From: Paraglaciecola sp.
GTDB taxonomy: Bacteria > Pseudomonadota > Gammaproteobacteria > Enterobacterales > Alteromonadaceae
DNA length: 64,000 nucleotides
Reading direction: 5' to 3'
Assembly (NCBI RefSeq): GCF_030730205.1
Contig: NZ_JANQVQ010000019.1
Span: 4,825-68,824 of the forward strand
Shown: piece after piece, positions 16,954-27,900 of the stretch
How positions within the stretch are numbered: the stretch's first letter is position 1
How the letters are laid out: each line of letters starts with the position of its first letter
Notes under the pieces: model-generated
Databases searched by the model: none
Seen by the model: only the letters and a program-made list of their open reading frames with translations
What the model was told of the DNA's origin: nothing
Program-made: the position numbers and the translations under genes

Positions 16954-19263
16954 ATGCTAATTACCCACTCAGCGAAATTCAGTCTTCGTCCACTTACATT
17001 AATCGTTAGCGCTTTATTAGCGACGGGCGTAGCAGCGCAAGAGCCTGATAAAGGTGAGATTGAAAAAATCACTGTAACCACTCAAAAACGTGTGCAAGCG
17101 ATCCAAGATGTGCCGGTTTCTATTAGTGCTTATAACGGTGATTTTTTAGAACGCTTGGGGGTGAATGAGCTTGATGCGTTATCGGATATTACCCCAGGCT
17201 TGGTCATTCAAGAGCAAAGCCCTAACAATCCCGGTTTTGTCATTCGTGGTATTACTTCTGATAGCGGTTCATCACAATCATCGCCGCGGGTGTCGATTTA
17301 TTATAACGGCGCTGATGTGTCTCGTTCACGTGGTTCCTATTTTGAGTTATTTGATATCGAGCGAGTAGAAGTGGTTAAAGGTCCACAGGCTACATTGTTT
17401 GGTACTGCCGCATCGGTAGGTGCATTAAGCGTTATCACCAATAAGCCTGAGGAAGATTTTTCTGCCAAAATTAATGCTGCTGTTGGTAACTTTGGCGCTA
17501 CTTCACTTCATGGCTATGTCACTGGTGGCAATGCAACACTGCAAGGCCGCTTGGCTGTAAGTTATCGTAAGCGCGATGGTTTTATAGAAAATATAGCGGG
17601 TGATGCAGATTCGCAAACCCCAAATGGCACCAAGCAAGATGATATGCATGCCATTGATCGTCAAGCCGTTCGTGCTTCGCTGCGTTTTGTTCCGAATGAT
17701 AAACTGACTGGGGATATCGTCTATACCCACGAGAAAAATGCTGATTCTGGTACATCCTTTAAGAACGCCAACTTTGCCCCAACGGGCGGCGATACCAGCC
17801 CTTATACTTATGTTGAGATGTCGGGAAGCCCCTATTCAAAAGCGGTATTAGGCGCTGAAAAACTGGGGGTAGATCGTACAGTGGATGATGTTAACCTGAC
17901 CCTAAACTACACGCTATCTGATAGCACAACCTTGACCTCAATATCTGCGTATCGCCGTTTTGATTCCATAGAAGTATTTGACGCCGATGGTACGCAAGCA
18001 TGGTTTTTAGAGTTTGCAGAAGATGCTCAGGGTGATCAATTCAGTCAAGAATTACGCTTAGTCAATGTGCAAGATAAGCTCACAAGTATCGCAGGTGTGA
18101 GTTACTTTACTGAAGATGGTTCACAACGTGTGCCCTTTAGTACCGAAGAATCAATTTTTCTTAATTGTGTTGGCGCTTTGTCAGCTTTAGGTCAGCCCTG
18201 TATTAATGCAGACGGCTCAGTAAACGTTTTAAGTGCAGTTTTAACTGCAGGTGCTTTTAGTGAAATTCCTTATTCTTCGGAGTTTACCAATTACGGTGAC
18301 AATCAAAGCTATTCTGCATTTGCTGATTTCACGTATTTAGTCAGTGATGCCTTAGAATTAACGGCGGGTTTACGGTACGTAAAAGAAGATAAAGAAAGTG
18401 CTTATATGTCTGTTATTCCTGACTCGGTGTTAACGGGCGGCACATTTTTTGGCAGTAATACCGATGGTGAAACCTTCAGCGCAAATAAAAGCTACGATGA
18501 TTGGTTGCCTCGTTTTAATGCCTTATATCGTGTTAATCCTGATCTTAATATTTATGCAACCATCTCGAAAGGTCGTCGCTCTAACGTACTGGATGTAACA
18601 GGTAGCACAGTAAGTGATGTACCAGCAGAAATTATATGGAACTACGAAGCTGGGATAAAAGGCCAAGCATGGGAGCGTAAACTTGATTATTCAGCGTCGG
18701 TTTTCTATCAAGATTATACCCATTTTCAAGTAACTTTATTAGGCGATGATGGCATTGCTTATCAGGCCGATGCGGGTTCAGCGACCAATATTGGTGTTGA
18801 AGGCGAGCTGCGAGCCATCGTAGGGGAAGGACTGCAGTTATTCGCTAACTTTGCCTATATTGATGCCACTATAGATGACGATGCTACCAATGGTAACTTA
18901 GCGGGTAATCGCTTCCGTTTGCAGCCTGAGCGGACTTTTAGTCTAGGTGGTTCGTACTTTACTGCTGTAAGTAATGACTTCAATTTCACCAGTTCAGCGA
19001 TTTTTAGTTATCGATCGGATGTGTTTTTTGAAGCTGCGAATCAGCCTAACATCAGTGAAGATGCAGTGAGTTTAGCCAACCTTCGTGTAGGTATTGAAAG
19101 GGCAGATGCGAGTTGGTCGGTTAATTTAGTGGCAAGCAATATCTTTGATAAAGAGTACTTGGTAGATGCAGGTAATACGGGTGGTGCTTTTGGTAATCCG
19201 ACTTTTGTAGCCGGTCCACCTCGCTTTTATGGTATTGAGTTCAGTATGAATTTTGGTGGTTAA
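16954..19263 (+). CDS. TonB-dependent outer-membrane receptor
   Basis: A 769-residue TonB-dependent transporter. The signal peptide ends near GVAAQ (residue 28). KITVTTQKRVQAIQDVPVSIS is the TonB box and start of the plug, and VEVVKGPQATLFGTAASVGA is the conserved plug motif near residue 140. A long beta barrel follows. Unusually, it ends FSMNFGG, with the Phe two residues before the end instead of last. The class (COG1629, similar to the receptor at 1165) has mostly unknown substrates. No uptake or degradation genes flank it, so the substrate is open. It is followed by a two-way terminator shared with the tpm gene. Confidence 0.88.
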   Translation: MLITHSAKFSLRPLTLIVSALLATGVAAQEPDKGEIEKITVTTQKRVQAIQDVPVSISAYNGDFLERLGVNELDALSDITPGLVIQEQSPNNPGFVIRGITSDSGSSQSSPRVSIYYNGADVSRSRGSYFELFDIERVEVVKGPQATLFGTAASVGALSVITNKPEEDFSAKINAAVGNFGATSLHGYVTGGNATLQGRLAVSYRKRDGFIENIAGDADSQTPNGTKQDDMHAIDRQAVRASLRFVPNDKLTGDIVYTHEKNADSGTSFKNANFAPTGGDTSPYTYVEMSGSPYSKAVLGAEKLGVDRTVDDVNLTLNYTLSDSTTLTSISAYRRFDSIEVFDADGTQAWFLEFAEDAQGDQFSQELRLVNVQDKLTSIAGVSYFTEDGSQRVPFSTEESIFLNCVGALSALGQPCINADGSVNVLSAVLTAGAFSEIPYSSEFTNYGDNQSYSAFADFTYLVSDALELTAGLRYVKEDKESAYMSVIPDSVLTGGTFFGSNTDGETFSANKSYDDWLPRFNALYRVNPDLNIYATISKGRRSNVLDVTGSTVSDVPAEIIWNYEAGIKGQAWERKLDYSASVFYQDYTHFQVTLLGDDGIAYQADAGSATNIGVEGELRAIVGEGLQLFANFAYIDATIDDDATNGNLAGNRFRLQPERTFSLGGSYFTAVSNDFNFTSSAIFSYRSDVFFEAANQPNISEDAVSLANLRVGIERADASWSVNLVASNIFDKEYLVDAGNTGGAFGNPTFVAGPPRFYGIEFSMNFGG

Positions 19264-19273
19264 TCATTAACAA

Positions 19274-19304
19274 CCTAAAAAACCGTTAGTAACGGTTTTT
19301 TAGG
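19274..19304. terminator. Two-way terminator between convergent genes
   Basis: Fourteen-base arms CCTAAAAAACCGTT (19274-19287) and AACGGTTTTTTAGG (19291-19304) pair perfectly around AGT. A and T tracts on either side let it work for the TonB receptor on plus and tpm on minus. Confidence 0.9.
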
Positions 19305-19320
19305 TGCTAAACGTCGAGCA

Positions 19321-19959
19321 CTAGCCCGGAGTCAAGCGCCAAACTTGTTGCAAGGCGGCGACTCTGCCTTTTAACCCGCCAGCCAAAGATTCACTGTATA
19401 AACTTTCAATCTTATATTTATCAGCGTAATGGCGGGTTACTTCAGCTGCAGTCACACTAAAGGGGGGGCCTTGCATCGAGCTCTGCTCATAATCAAAACA
19501 AATTAATAATTGCGTAGCACCATCAGTCACATTTATAAGGTGTTGACTATATTGTATTCTCATTGGCAAGGGTAAAGCCACCAGTGCGGCTCGGTCGTAA
19601 ACGCCATCTACTTGACCAATAAGCGCCTGAGTTAGTGAAAAAATATCGCCTACAAAAATGTCAATATTGGCTGCTTGGTAGAGTAAAAAACCATCTATAG
19701 CAGTGACCTCGGCTTGAATATGTAATGATTCAAATAAGGCGATGGTTGCCTGCTCACTGAGCTCTGCGCCTACTACGTTATAGCCTTGTGCTAATAACCA
19801 TGAGATGTCATGGGTTTTACCACATAAAGGCACAAACACCCGTTGGCCTTTTCTGAGAGATAATTTGGGGAAATGGGCTATTAATAAGGGATTGATGTCT
19901 TGTTCATGAAAACCAATTTCACCTTTAGCCCAGCGTTCATGCCAAAAATCAGCCTGCAT
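19321..19959 (-). CDS. tpm: Thiopurine S-methyltransferase
   Basis: A 212-residue class I SAM-dependent methyltransferase of the TPMT family. It starts FWHERWAKGEIGFHEQDINPLL, has the FVPLCGKTHDISWLLAQGYNVVGAELSE SAM-binding segment, and later YDRAALVALP and LLICFDYEQSSMQGPPFSV, as in Pseudomonas tpm. It methylates thiopurines and, in bacteria, selenium and tellurium oxyanions; its physiological role is uncertain. AAGGAG lies just before ATG 19959. It is single-gene on this strand, and its 3' end faces the second TonB receptor. Confidence 0.92.
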   Translation of the reverse strand: MQADFWHERWAKGEIGFHEQDINPLLIAHFPKLSLRKGQRVFVPLCGKTHDISWLLAQGYNVVGAELSEQATIALFESLHIQAEVTAIDGFLLYQAANIDIFVGDIFSLTQALIGQVDGVYDRAALVALPLPMRIQYSQHLINVTDGATQLLICFDYEQSSMQGPPFSVTAAEVTRHYADKYKIESLYSESLAGGLKGRVAALQQVWRLTPG

Positions 19960-20030
19960 TTGTTACTCCTTACTGAGTGCATTTACTATCTTATCTGGAT
20001 TGTTCATATAACCATGAGCAACATCTGGTG

Positions 20031-21596
20031 TTACATCCATGAGCGTTGACTTGACTCTACCTGATACAAACAACGATTAATTAAACCAAGTGCAATGGTT
20101 TCTGGCATTAACGGTATGGTAATGGCACCTGAAGCCAGTACATATTTCACCGTCGCTAAGTGACGCCTTTTCATCATTATGCTTTGTTTAAATTGGCATT
20201 GCTGCACCTTAAAAGCAGGAAAGCAATAATAATCTACGCCCAAAAGTCCCTTACGTAGGTAAACAAAGTTTTCGTCAAAAGCATAGCCCCAACGCCGCCA
20301 GCGTAAAAAAACAAGGGTGCTTAATAATGCAAAAAGTACTAGTCCTATTGCTGCCAACGCTATGTTGTGTTTAATAATGGCAATACTTTGAATGAGGCAA
20401 CACAGCGGAAATAAATAATAGCCAATGTAGCGCAGCATAAAAAATCCACTAATGGCTGAAAAGCTCACGTTGGCCAATTGATTATTGGGGTAGATATCGT
20501 CAATGATTGCACGACTTTGTGTAAGCGTAATAGAGGGCACAATAATTTTATTGTTAGCCGCGGAATGATCAGCCTGTTTTAGCCGCGCATTCATTTGCTC
20601 CAACTTAAGGTTGACTCGTTTCAACAAGATATCTAACCAGTCTTGTTGTTGCACAAGCATCTGTAAACGACTTAATGGCATGCTAACTTCATGTTTGGTG
20701 AACAAGCCGCTGCGGCGAATATAGCGGTTTTCTGTCTTACTCAGGGTATAACCATAATAACTTATGATAGCGCCCGTCACAGAAAACAGCATCAGTAAGA
20801 ACATGAATAGCAGAGTCAAGGATAAGGTATAGATCCCTACTTGCCATAAAGAGTGTACTTGTAAGTTAAACATGTCATTAAGATTGATACCCAAATCCAT
20901 TAGCAAAATGTTGATTTTATTGACAATATTATCGTAAAAAGGAGCTAAACCACCCAATAAAATCCACACTCTGTTATTGGTGATGCCGTGTAAAACTAAG
21001 TCAGGTAAGCTGCGTTGATTGATTAACTGTTCGTCGGTGGCAAAGGGTGGGTAGCTATCTTTCGCGTGGGTAGGCGCTGCACTAAATGGCGCAGATGATT
21101 CAGGCGAAACCCGCAATATTTGCTGTTTTAGCTGTTGAGCCAGCACCAAAGGCAAAGCCACTAGTTGGGCTTCTTGTTTAGCAGAGCCTGCTGTATCGAG
21201 CTGCAAACAGGCATACCCAGTGAGGCGATAATAAAGTGGCTGTTCAATTTTAACATTTTGAATTCGTTCAAAGGGCAGATTCACGTGTTTTTTACGAAAA
21301 AGACCAGAACGAATTTCAAGCACATTATCTGATAAACGAAAGCGATAAACCTGAAAACTCCAAAATGCCCCCAATAGCAATGCGGTAAACGAGATCAACA
21401 ATATCGGCAGCCAAATATAAGGGTACGCGATGATATTCGAATAGCTATATGCCAGGGCTGGAATTAAATAAACGATATTGGCAAAGACCCCACGAATAAT
21501 CTTCATGACAAAATAAACAATTGCAATGGGCGACAGTTTTTGCCAGTCATTAGCTACTGGCTGGTGCTCGTGTGACGATTTATGCACACTATGCAT
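20031..21596 (-). CDS. Bacterial PH-domain membrane protein, YdbT-like
   Basis: A 521-residue inner-membrane protein with paired membrane spans alternating with bacterial PH (bPH2) domains, which is the YdbT layout. The first span pair is at about residues 30-75, the second near 235-265 and the third near 375-415. The bPH2 signature occurs three times in variant form: LEIRSGLFRKKHVNLPFERIQNVKIEQPLYYRL, IRRSGLFTKHEVSMPLSRLQMLVQQQDWL and VYLRKGLLGVDYYCFPAFKVQQCQF. It overlaps the 3' end of the YdbS-like gene by 8 bases, so the two are translationally coupled. Role unknown; YdbS/YdbT-type pairs are conserved and are thought to act together at the membrane. Confidence 0.85.
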   Translation of the reverse strand: MHSVHKSSHEHQPVANDWQKLSPIAIVYFVMKIIRGVFANIVYLIPALAYSYSNIIAYPYIWLPILLISFTALLLGAFWSFQVYRFRLSDNVLEIRSGLFRKKHVNLPFERIQNVKIEQPLYYRLTGYACLQLDTAGSAKQEAQLVALPLVLAQQLKQQILRVSPESSAPFSAAPTHAKDSYPPFATDEQLINQRSLPDLVLHGITNNRVWILLGGLAPFYDNIVNKINILLMDLGINLNDMFNLQVHSLWQVGIYTLSLTLLFMFLLMLFSVTGAIISYYGYTLSKTENRYIRRSGLFTKHEVSMPLSRLQMLVQQQDWLDILLKRVNLKLEQMNARLKQADHSAANNKIIVPSITLTQSRAIIDDIYPNNQLANVSFSAISGFFMLRYIGYYLFPLCCLIQSIAIIKHNIALAAIGLVLFALLSTLVFLRWRRWGYAFDENFVYLRKGLLGVDYYCFPAFKVQQCQFKQSIMMKRRHLATVKYVLASGAITIPLMPETIALGLINRCLYQVESSQRSWM

Positions 21597-22140
21597 TGTG
21601 GATTAAGTCTTTATTTTTAAGGATAAATTGATGAATTTGTTGGGCAGTTGCTAAGTCTAAGCCCGGTATTTCAAAGGTGTGATGTGAACCTCCAGCGCTA
21701 TAAACTTGTAAGGTGGCAAGGTTTTTAAATCGCTCTAAGGGCCCCCGCTTTAGTTCAACATGTTGAATTCGTGAGATAGGCTGGCTGACCAGTTTTTTAA
21801 ACATCAATCCCGAACTGAAATGCAAATCTAGCTGGCGTAAGGCATAACGTTTTTGTTTATCAGCCAAAAAGTTTAGTGAGATAATAAGCAGGCTGGTCAC
21901 GGCAAAGATACACAATGCATAGGGAATAAAATTGTGTAAAGCAGATGGTAACACTATCCAGTTTTGCACATAAACCAAAGCGCCCAGCATTAAGAATAGT
22001 AGGCTCAATACGCCATTTATTATTAGATTAAGCGGGGCGTACTGCTGTGCAAGTACCTGCAAGTTTAGGTTTTCAACCTGAGGCACTGTTGTGTTGTTAA
22101 GCTCAGCAATGTTTTCATTGTTAAAGTCAGGTTTTAGCAT
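21589..22140 (-). CDS. Bacterial PH-domain membrane protein, YdbS-like
   Basis: A 183-residue protein with two membrane spans at about residues 35-90 and one bPH2 domain after them (LDLHFSSGLMFKKLVSQPISRIQHVELKRGPLERF, then LQVYSAGGSHHTFEIPGL). It matches YdbS, the smaller partner in the YdbS/YdbT pair, and its stop overlaps the start of the YdbT-like gene by 8 bases. Function unknown. It is divergent from dapB, with 400 bases between. Confidence 0.87.
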   Translation of the reverse strand: MLKPDFNNENIAELNNTTVPQVENLNLQVLAQQYAPLNLIINGVLSLLFLMLGALVYVQNWIVLPSALHNFIPYALCIFAVTSLLIISLNFLADKQKRYALRQLDLHFSSGLMFKKLVSQPISRIQHVELKRGPLERFKNLATLQVYSAGGSHHTFEIPGLDLATAQQIHQFILKNKDLIHNA

Positions 22141-22543
22141 GTGCCCGTTTACCCCCTACAGTTAAAAACCCTGTAATACTATGTGAAAGAGTAAGGATAG
22201 TCCTGTGTAAATTACCTTACCTAGGTGTATAAATTGGGCTTGTAGGACTGATTCTTGGTTAACATGCTTGCCTAAAGCGTTAAATTTGTACACCAAAGCT
22301 GAGCAGGGTCAGTAAAAAGTTAGCAAGAAAGTATCTAAGGGATATTCGCTGTATCACTTAACGCTCGCATTTTTATCTCGCCAGAAATAAGCACGAAAAC
22401 ACCTTAAAAATAAAAATGCAGTGATTTGTTTGTTAAGGCATTTCTTAAAGCGAATTAGTATCAATACTAGGCTGCAAGTGCCTACTAATTAAGGCACAAT
22501 CTCCGCATTATTTATATTAGACATTATTCAAAAGAAAAATATC
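22141..22543. other. Divergent promoter region, ydbS-like gene and dapB
   Basis: No gene seen in these 403 bases. Near dapB, AATTAGTA (22453-22460) can pair with TACTAATT (22483-22490). The overlapping TAGTAT (22456-22461) can instead pair with ATACTA (22464-22469), and TAGGC with GCCTA between. Role unknown; the two folds exclude each other. Confidence 0.45.
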
Positions 22544-23353
22544 ATGAGTAAAATCGCTATTTTCGGAGCAAACGGTCGTATGGGCCGTGTTTTAGTAGAG
22601 GCCATTAAACAAGATGCTGAGTCACATTTAAGTGCCGCCACAGTGCGTGCTTCCTCATCTATGCTTGGTACTGATGTGGGTGAACTTTCTGGCATCGGCA
22701 AGTTAGGTGTGACTACCCAAGCTGATTTAACAGGGAGTGTCGCTGATATCGATGTGATGATCGATTTTACCTTGCCAGCCGCCTTAACTGACAACCTAGC
22801 ATTTTGTGTAAAACATAAACTGCCTATCGTCATTGGCACCACCGGATTAAATGCTGAGCAGAAGAATGCCTTAACTCTGGCTGCGCAATCTATACCCATT
22901 GTGTTCGCGGCCAATTACAGTGTTGGTGTTAATTTGCTACTCAATTTAGTCCGTCAAACCGCCAAGGTAATGGGACAAACTGCTGATATCGAAATCATTG
23001 AAACACACCATCGTTATAAAAAAGATGCGCCCTCAGGGACGGCGGTGGCAATTGGTGAAGCCATTGCAGATGAGTTAGATCGAGATTTAGCCCAATGCGC
23101 GGTGTATGGCAGAGAAGGGGATACCGGCGAGCGCGACCAGCAAACAATAGGTTTTGCAACAGTACGGGCAGGCGATGTTATTGGTGATCACACGGTCCTT
23201 TTTGCTGATATAGGTGAGCGTTTAGAAATTACCCATAAAGCCTCAAGTAGGCTGACCTTTGCTAAAGGCGCAGTTAAAGCGGCTAACTGGTTAATTAAGC
23301 AGCCTGCGGGCTTGTATAATATGGCTGATGTATTAGGCTTTAACGCAAACTAA
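22544..23353 (+). CDS. dapB: 4-hydroxy-tetrahydrodipicolinate reductase
   Basis: A 269-residue DapB, which reduces the product of DapA with NAD(P)H in lysine and diaminopimelate synthesis. The nucleotide site is GANGRMG at residues 8-14. The catalytic segment is [15 protein letters not shown] (about residues 154-168), followed by the C-terminal [34 protein letters not shown] block, all intact. It is divergent from the YdbS-like gene and lies ahead of carA and carB on the same strand, as in E. coli, but with a 350-base gap and a probable separate promoter. dapA, the preceding step, is at 54733. Confidence 0.97.
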   Translation: MSKIAIFGANGRMGRVLVEAIKQDAESHLSAATVRASSSMLGTDVGELSGIGKLGVTTQADLTGSVADIDVMIDFTLPAALTDNLAFCVKHKLPIVIGTTGLNAEQKNALTLAAQSIPIVFAANYSVGVNLLLNLVRQTAKVMGQTADIEIIETHHRYKKDAPSGTAVAIGEAIADELDRDLAQCAVYGREGDTGERDQQTIGFATVRAGDVIGDHTVLFADIGERLEITHKASSRLTFAKGAVKAANWLIKQPAGLYNMADVLGFNAN

Positions 23354-23438
23354 GGACACCATAAGACAGAGCTGTCGCGAATAGCCGTAGGGCAATAAAT
23401 TAGATTTTTGCGGCTTAAGCATAAAATTGTAGTTTAAA

Positions 23439-23498
23439 TGCTTATTTATGCATTTTTGGTAATTGTTCGTAGACCCTAAAAGGTGTTTCGTGTATAGT
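23439..23498 (+). promoter_or_regulatory. Candidate ArgR site and promoter of carAB
   Basis: TGCTTATTTATGCA (23439-23452) is close to the 14-base ARG-box pattern; a weaker copy, GCATAAAATTGTAG, lies at 23419-23432. TAGACC (23470-23475), 17 bases and TATAGT (23493-23498) form a fair sigma-70 promoter. That leaves a leader of about 200 bases before the carA start, containing GAAGTT-ATTAC-AACTTC (23523-23539). No gene is seen in 23354-23705. ArgR control is known for E. coli carAB; here it is inferred. Confidence 0.45.
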
Positions 23499-23705
23499 AC
23501 TGCGAATTTGCCAAAAATTACCGAAGTTATTACAACTTCAACCAGTTATATCTTGCAAATTAAGCTAAATTCCTTGTAAATCAAATATTTATTGGGGTTT
23601 TTATATTGGGCTTGGTAACTGAGAAAAACCAAGTTCTAGCGCATTAACCTCGAGTTAGTGCCATATAACCTTACTTTTTATACATTAAGTAACCAGGAGG
23701 TTGAC

Positions 23706-24851
23706 TTGGCTATTTCCGCCCTTTTAGTACTAGCAGACGGGTCTGTTTTTAAAGGTACTGCGATTGGAGCGTCTGGTGTGTCAGTAGGGGAAGTGGTTTT
23801 TAACACTTCCATGACAGGATATCAGGAAATTTTAACTGATCCTTCGTACGCCGAACAAATCGTTACACTGACTTATCCTCATATCGGTAATACCGGTATC
23901 AATGAAGAAGACCAAGAATCCACTAAGATTTGGGCCAAAGGCCTGGTGATCCGTGATCTACCCTTACTGGTCAGTAATTTCCGCAGCCAACAAAGCTTAT
24001 CTGATTATCTTGAAGCAAATAACATCCTAGGTATTGCCGACATTGATACACGTCGATTAACACGTATCTTACGTGACAAGGGGGCGCAGAACGGTTGTAT
24101 TATCGCCAGCAATGCCCTTGATGACGTAAGTTTGGACGAAGCTCATGCACTGGCTATGGCGCAAGGTTTTGCAGGTTTAAAAGGCATGGATTTAGCCAAA
24201 GAAGTGACTTGTGAAGCCAGTTACGAATGGAATTCGGCCAGTTGGGATTTGGAAGTGGGGTATAAACCTGCTCCTGATTCGATGCCGTTTCACGTTGTGG
24301 CTTACGATTATGGGGTTAAACACAACATACTGCGTATGTTAGTTGACCGAGGCTGTCGTTTAACGGTTGTACCAGCAAAAACCTCTGCAGCAGATGTGCT
24401 CGCACTGAAGCCAGATGGCGTATTTTTATCAAATGGCCCCGGAGATCCAGAGCCTTGTGATTATGCCATCAGTGCCATTAAAACCTTGTTAGACACTAAT
24501 ATTCCTATATTTGGTATTTGTTTAGGTCATCAGTTATTGGCCCTTGCCAGTGGTGCTCGCACCTTAAAAATGAAGTTTGGTCATCATGGCGCGAATCACC
24601 CAGTTAAAGATTTAAAAGCCAATCGAGTGATGATTACAGCTCAAAACCATGGTTTTGCCGTCGATGAGTCAAGTCTGCCAGCCAATATTGAAGTGACTCA
24701 CATATCGTTGTTTGATAAATCGTTGCAGGGCATACACCTAACCGATAAGCCTGCGTTTAGCTTTCAAGGCCATCCTGAAGCCAGTCCTGGCCCTCATGAT
24801 GCAGCGCCTTTGTTTGACCATTTTATCGAATTGATGCAAGCAACTCGCTAG
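23706..24851 (+). CDS. carA: Carbamoyl-phosphate synthase small subunit
   Basis: A 381-residue glutaminase subunit that supplies ammonia to CarB for carbamoyl phosphate, the precursor of arginine and pyrimidines. The C-terminal class I glutaminase shows the nucleophile in [15 protein letters not shown] and the catalytic [11 protein letters not shown] 23706 is taken as the start: AGGAGG ends five bases before it, and the next residues [14 protein letters not shown] match the family start. The open frame runs back to 23658 without support. E. coli carA also starts with TTG. carB follows 58 bases later. Confidence 0.95.
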   Translation: MAISALLVLADGSVFKGTAIGASGVSVGEVVFNTSMTGYQEILTDPSYAEQIVTLTYPHIGNTGINEEDQESTKIWAKGLVIRDLPLLVSNFRSQQSLSDYLEANNILGIADIDTRRLTRILRDKGAQNGCIIASNALDDVSLDEAHALAMAQGFAGLKGMDLAKEVTCEASYEWNSASWDLEVGYKPAPDSMPFHVVAYDYGVKHNILRMLVDRGCRLTVVPAKTSAADVLALKPDGVFLSNGPGDPEPCDYAISAIKTLLDTNIPIFGICLGHQLLALASGARTLKMKFGHHGANHPVKDLKANRVMITAQNHGFAVDESSLPANIEVTHISLFDKSLQGIHLTDKPAFSFQGHPEASPGPHDAAPLFDHFIELMQATR

Positions 24852-24909
24852 ATTAGCGAGTTTTGCCTGAAACAACCCGAATATTGAGACGAGATTAAAG
24901 AAGAGCACC

Positions 24910-27900
24910 ATGCCAAAACGTACCGACATAAAAAGTATCTTAATTTTAGGCGCTGGCCCCATTGTTATAGGTCAGGCCTGTGAGTTTGATTACTCTGGCG
25001 CGCAAGCCTGTAAAGCCCTTAAAGAAGAAGGGTTCCGCGTCATATTGGTTAACTCTAATCCAGCCACCATCATGACCGATCCTGAGATGGCTGATGCAAC
25101 TTACATTGAACCCATTCATTGGGAAGTTGTGCGCAAAATTATCGAAAAAGAACGTCCTGACGCTATTCTTCCTACGATGGGCGGACAAACCGCGCTTAAC
25201 TGTGCGTTGGACTTAAATAAGCATGGTGTCTTAGAAGAGTTTGGCGTTGAGATGATTGGTGCAACAGCAGACGCCATTGACAAAGCCGAAGATCGTGAAC
25301 GTTTCGATAAAGCCATGAAATCAATTGGATTAGCGTGTCCGGTAGCAGAGATTGCTCACAGCATGGAACAGGCTTTTGACGTCAGTACACGCATTGGTTT
25401 TCCTTGTATTATTCGCCCTTCCTTTACCATGGGCGGCTCAGGTGGTGGTATTGCCTACAACCGTGACGAGTTTGAAGAAATTTGTCGTCGCGGCTTAGAT
25501 TTATCACCTACAAACGAATTGTTAATCGATGAGTCTCTAATCGGTTGGAAAGAGTACGAAATGGAAGTGGTACGTGATAAAGCAGACAACTGTATTATCG
25601 TATGTACTATTGAAAACTTTGATCCAATGGGGGTGCATACCGGTGACTCAATCACCGTTGCTCCGGCACAAACCTTAACGGACAAAGAATTTCAAATTAT
25701 GCGTAATGCGGCCATTGCCGTATTGCGTGAAATTGGTGTTGAGACTGGCGGTTCAAACGTCCAGTTTGGCGTTGACCCAAAAACCGGTCGTTTAGTGGTT
25801 ATTGAGATGAACCCGCGTGTATCGCGCTCCTCTGCACTGGCTTCAAAAGCAACGGGTTTCCCTATTGCCAAAGTAGCAGCTAAATTAGCAATTGGTTACA
25901 CCTTAGATGAACTCGCCAACGATATTACCGGCGGTTTAACTCCGGCATCTTTTGAACCGGCCATTGACTACGTTGTGACTAAGATCCCGCGTTTTAACTT
26001 TGAAAAATTTGCGGGTGCTAATGACCGTTTGACGACCCAAATGAAGTCAGTGGGTGAGGTGATGGCAATTGGCCGTAACCAACAAGAATCCTTGCAAAAA
26101 GCCCTTCGTGGACTGGAAGTGGGTGTTAACGGTTTAGACCCAATCATCGACATTAAAGATCCAAACGCAAAAGCCACGATTATTCGTGAGCTTCGTGAAC
26201 CGGGAGCTGAACGTATTTGGTATATTGCCGACGCGATGCGTATGGGCATGTCGGTTGATGAGATATTCACCTTAACCAACATTGACCGTTGGTACTTGAT
26301 ACAAATCGAAGAGTTGATCGTTCTTGAACAACAAGTTGCTGAGTTAGGCCTATCTGCTATCGATGAAGATTTGATGAAAATCTTAAAACGCAAAGGTTTT
26401 GCTGATGCACGTATCGCCGATTTAACAGGGGTTGACGAAGCAGATGTGCGTGAAGCGCGTCGCAATTTTGACATTCATCCAGTATATAAGCGTGTTGATA
26501 CTTGCGCCGCTGAATTTGCCAGCAATACCGCTTACATGTATTCAACTTATGACGAAGAGTGTGAATCTAATCCCACAGACAACAAAAAAATCATGGTATT
26601 AGGCGGTGGTCCAAACCGTATCGGCCAAGGTATTGAATTTGACTATTGTTGTGTGCACGCTGCCTTAGCTCTGCGTGAAGACGGCTACGAAACTATTATG
26701 GTTAACTGTAACCCAGAAACGGTTTCAACTGATTATGATACCTCTGATCGTTTGTATTTTGAGTCTGTGACCTTAGAAGATGTGCTTGAAATTGTGCGCA
26801 TCGAGAAACCAGTCGGCGTGATAGTGCAATACGGTGGGCAAACCCCACTTAAACTTGCTCGTGCACTTGAAGCGGCTGGTGTGCCGATTATTGGTACCTC
26901 ACCTGATGCAATCGATAAAGCAGAAGACCGTGAACGTTTCCAAAAAATGGTTAACAAGCTTAATCTTAAGCAGCCTGCCAATGCGACGGTGAGTAATCTT
27001 GAGCAAGCGCTGGTTGCCGCTGAAAAAATCGGTTTTCCCTTAGTAGTGCGTCCTTCTTACGTGTTAGGCGGCCGCGCGATGGAAATCGTCTATGACATTA
27101 AAGATTTAACCCGATACTTGAAGCATGCGGTTAAAGTGTCTAACGACTCGCCAGTATTACTCGACCGTTTCTTAGATGATGCGATTGAAGTGGACGTTGA
27201 TGCCATTTGTGACGGTAAAGATGTCGTTATTGGTGGCATCATGGAACATATTGAACAAGCGGGTGTGCACTCAGGTGACTCGGCTTGCTCATTGCCGCCC
27301 TATTCGCTTAGCCCCGCTATTCAAGACGTAATGCGTGAACAAGTTAAAGCCATGGCCCTCGAACTCGGTGTGGTAGGCTTGATGAATACGCAATTTGCAG
27401 TGAAAGATGGCAAAGTATATTTGATTGAAGTTAACCCTCGTGCTGCGCGTACTGTACCTTTTGTATCTAAGGCGACCGGTATGGCTATCGCTAAAATTGG
27501 GGCTCGTTGTATGGTTGGCCAATCACTTGCCTCACAGGGAATTACCAAAGAAATTATTCCGCCCTTCTATTCTGTGAAAGAAGTGGTATTGCCCTTCGCT
27601 AAGTTCCAAGGTGTTGATCCATTATTGGGCCCCGAAATGCGTTCAACCGGCGAAGTGATGGGAGTGGGTGATACGTTTGTTGAAGCGTATGCAAAAGCCA
27701 ATTTAGGCGCGAGTCAGCCAATACCCGTGGGTGGTAAAGCGTTATTATCCGTGCGTTTGAATGACAAAAATCGCGTCATTGAATTAGGTCAAAAGATGCT
27801 AGCCAAAGGCTTCACGTTGGAGGCCACTAGTGGTACTGCTGATGTATTAAACCAAGCTGGCGTAGCCTGCAGTGTGGTGAATAAACTCAGCGAAGGTCGT

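Noticed and set aside
22441-22543. Lysine riboswitch before dapB
   Set aside because: The leader is far too short and lacks the multi-helix lysine aptamer pattern.
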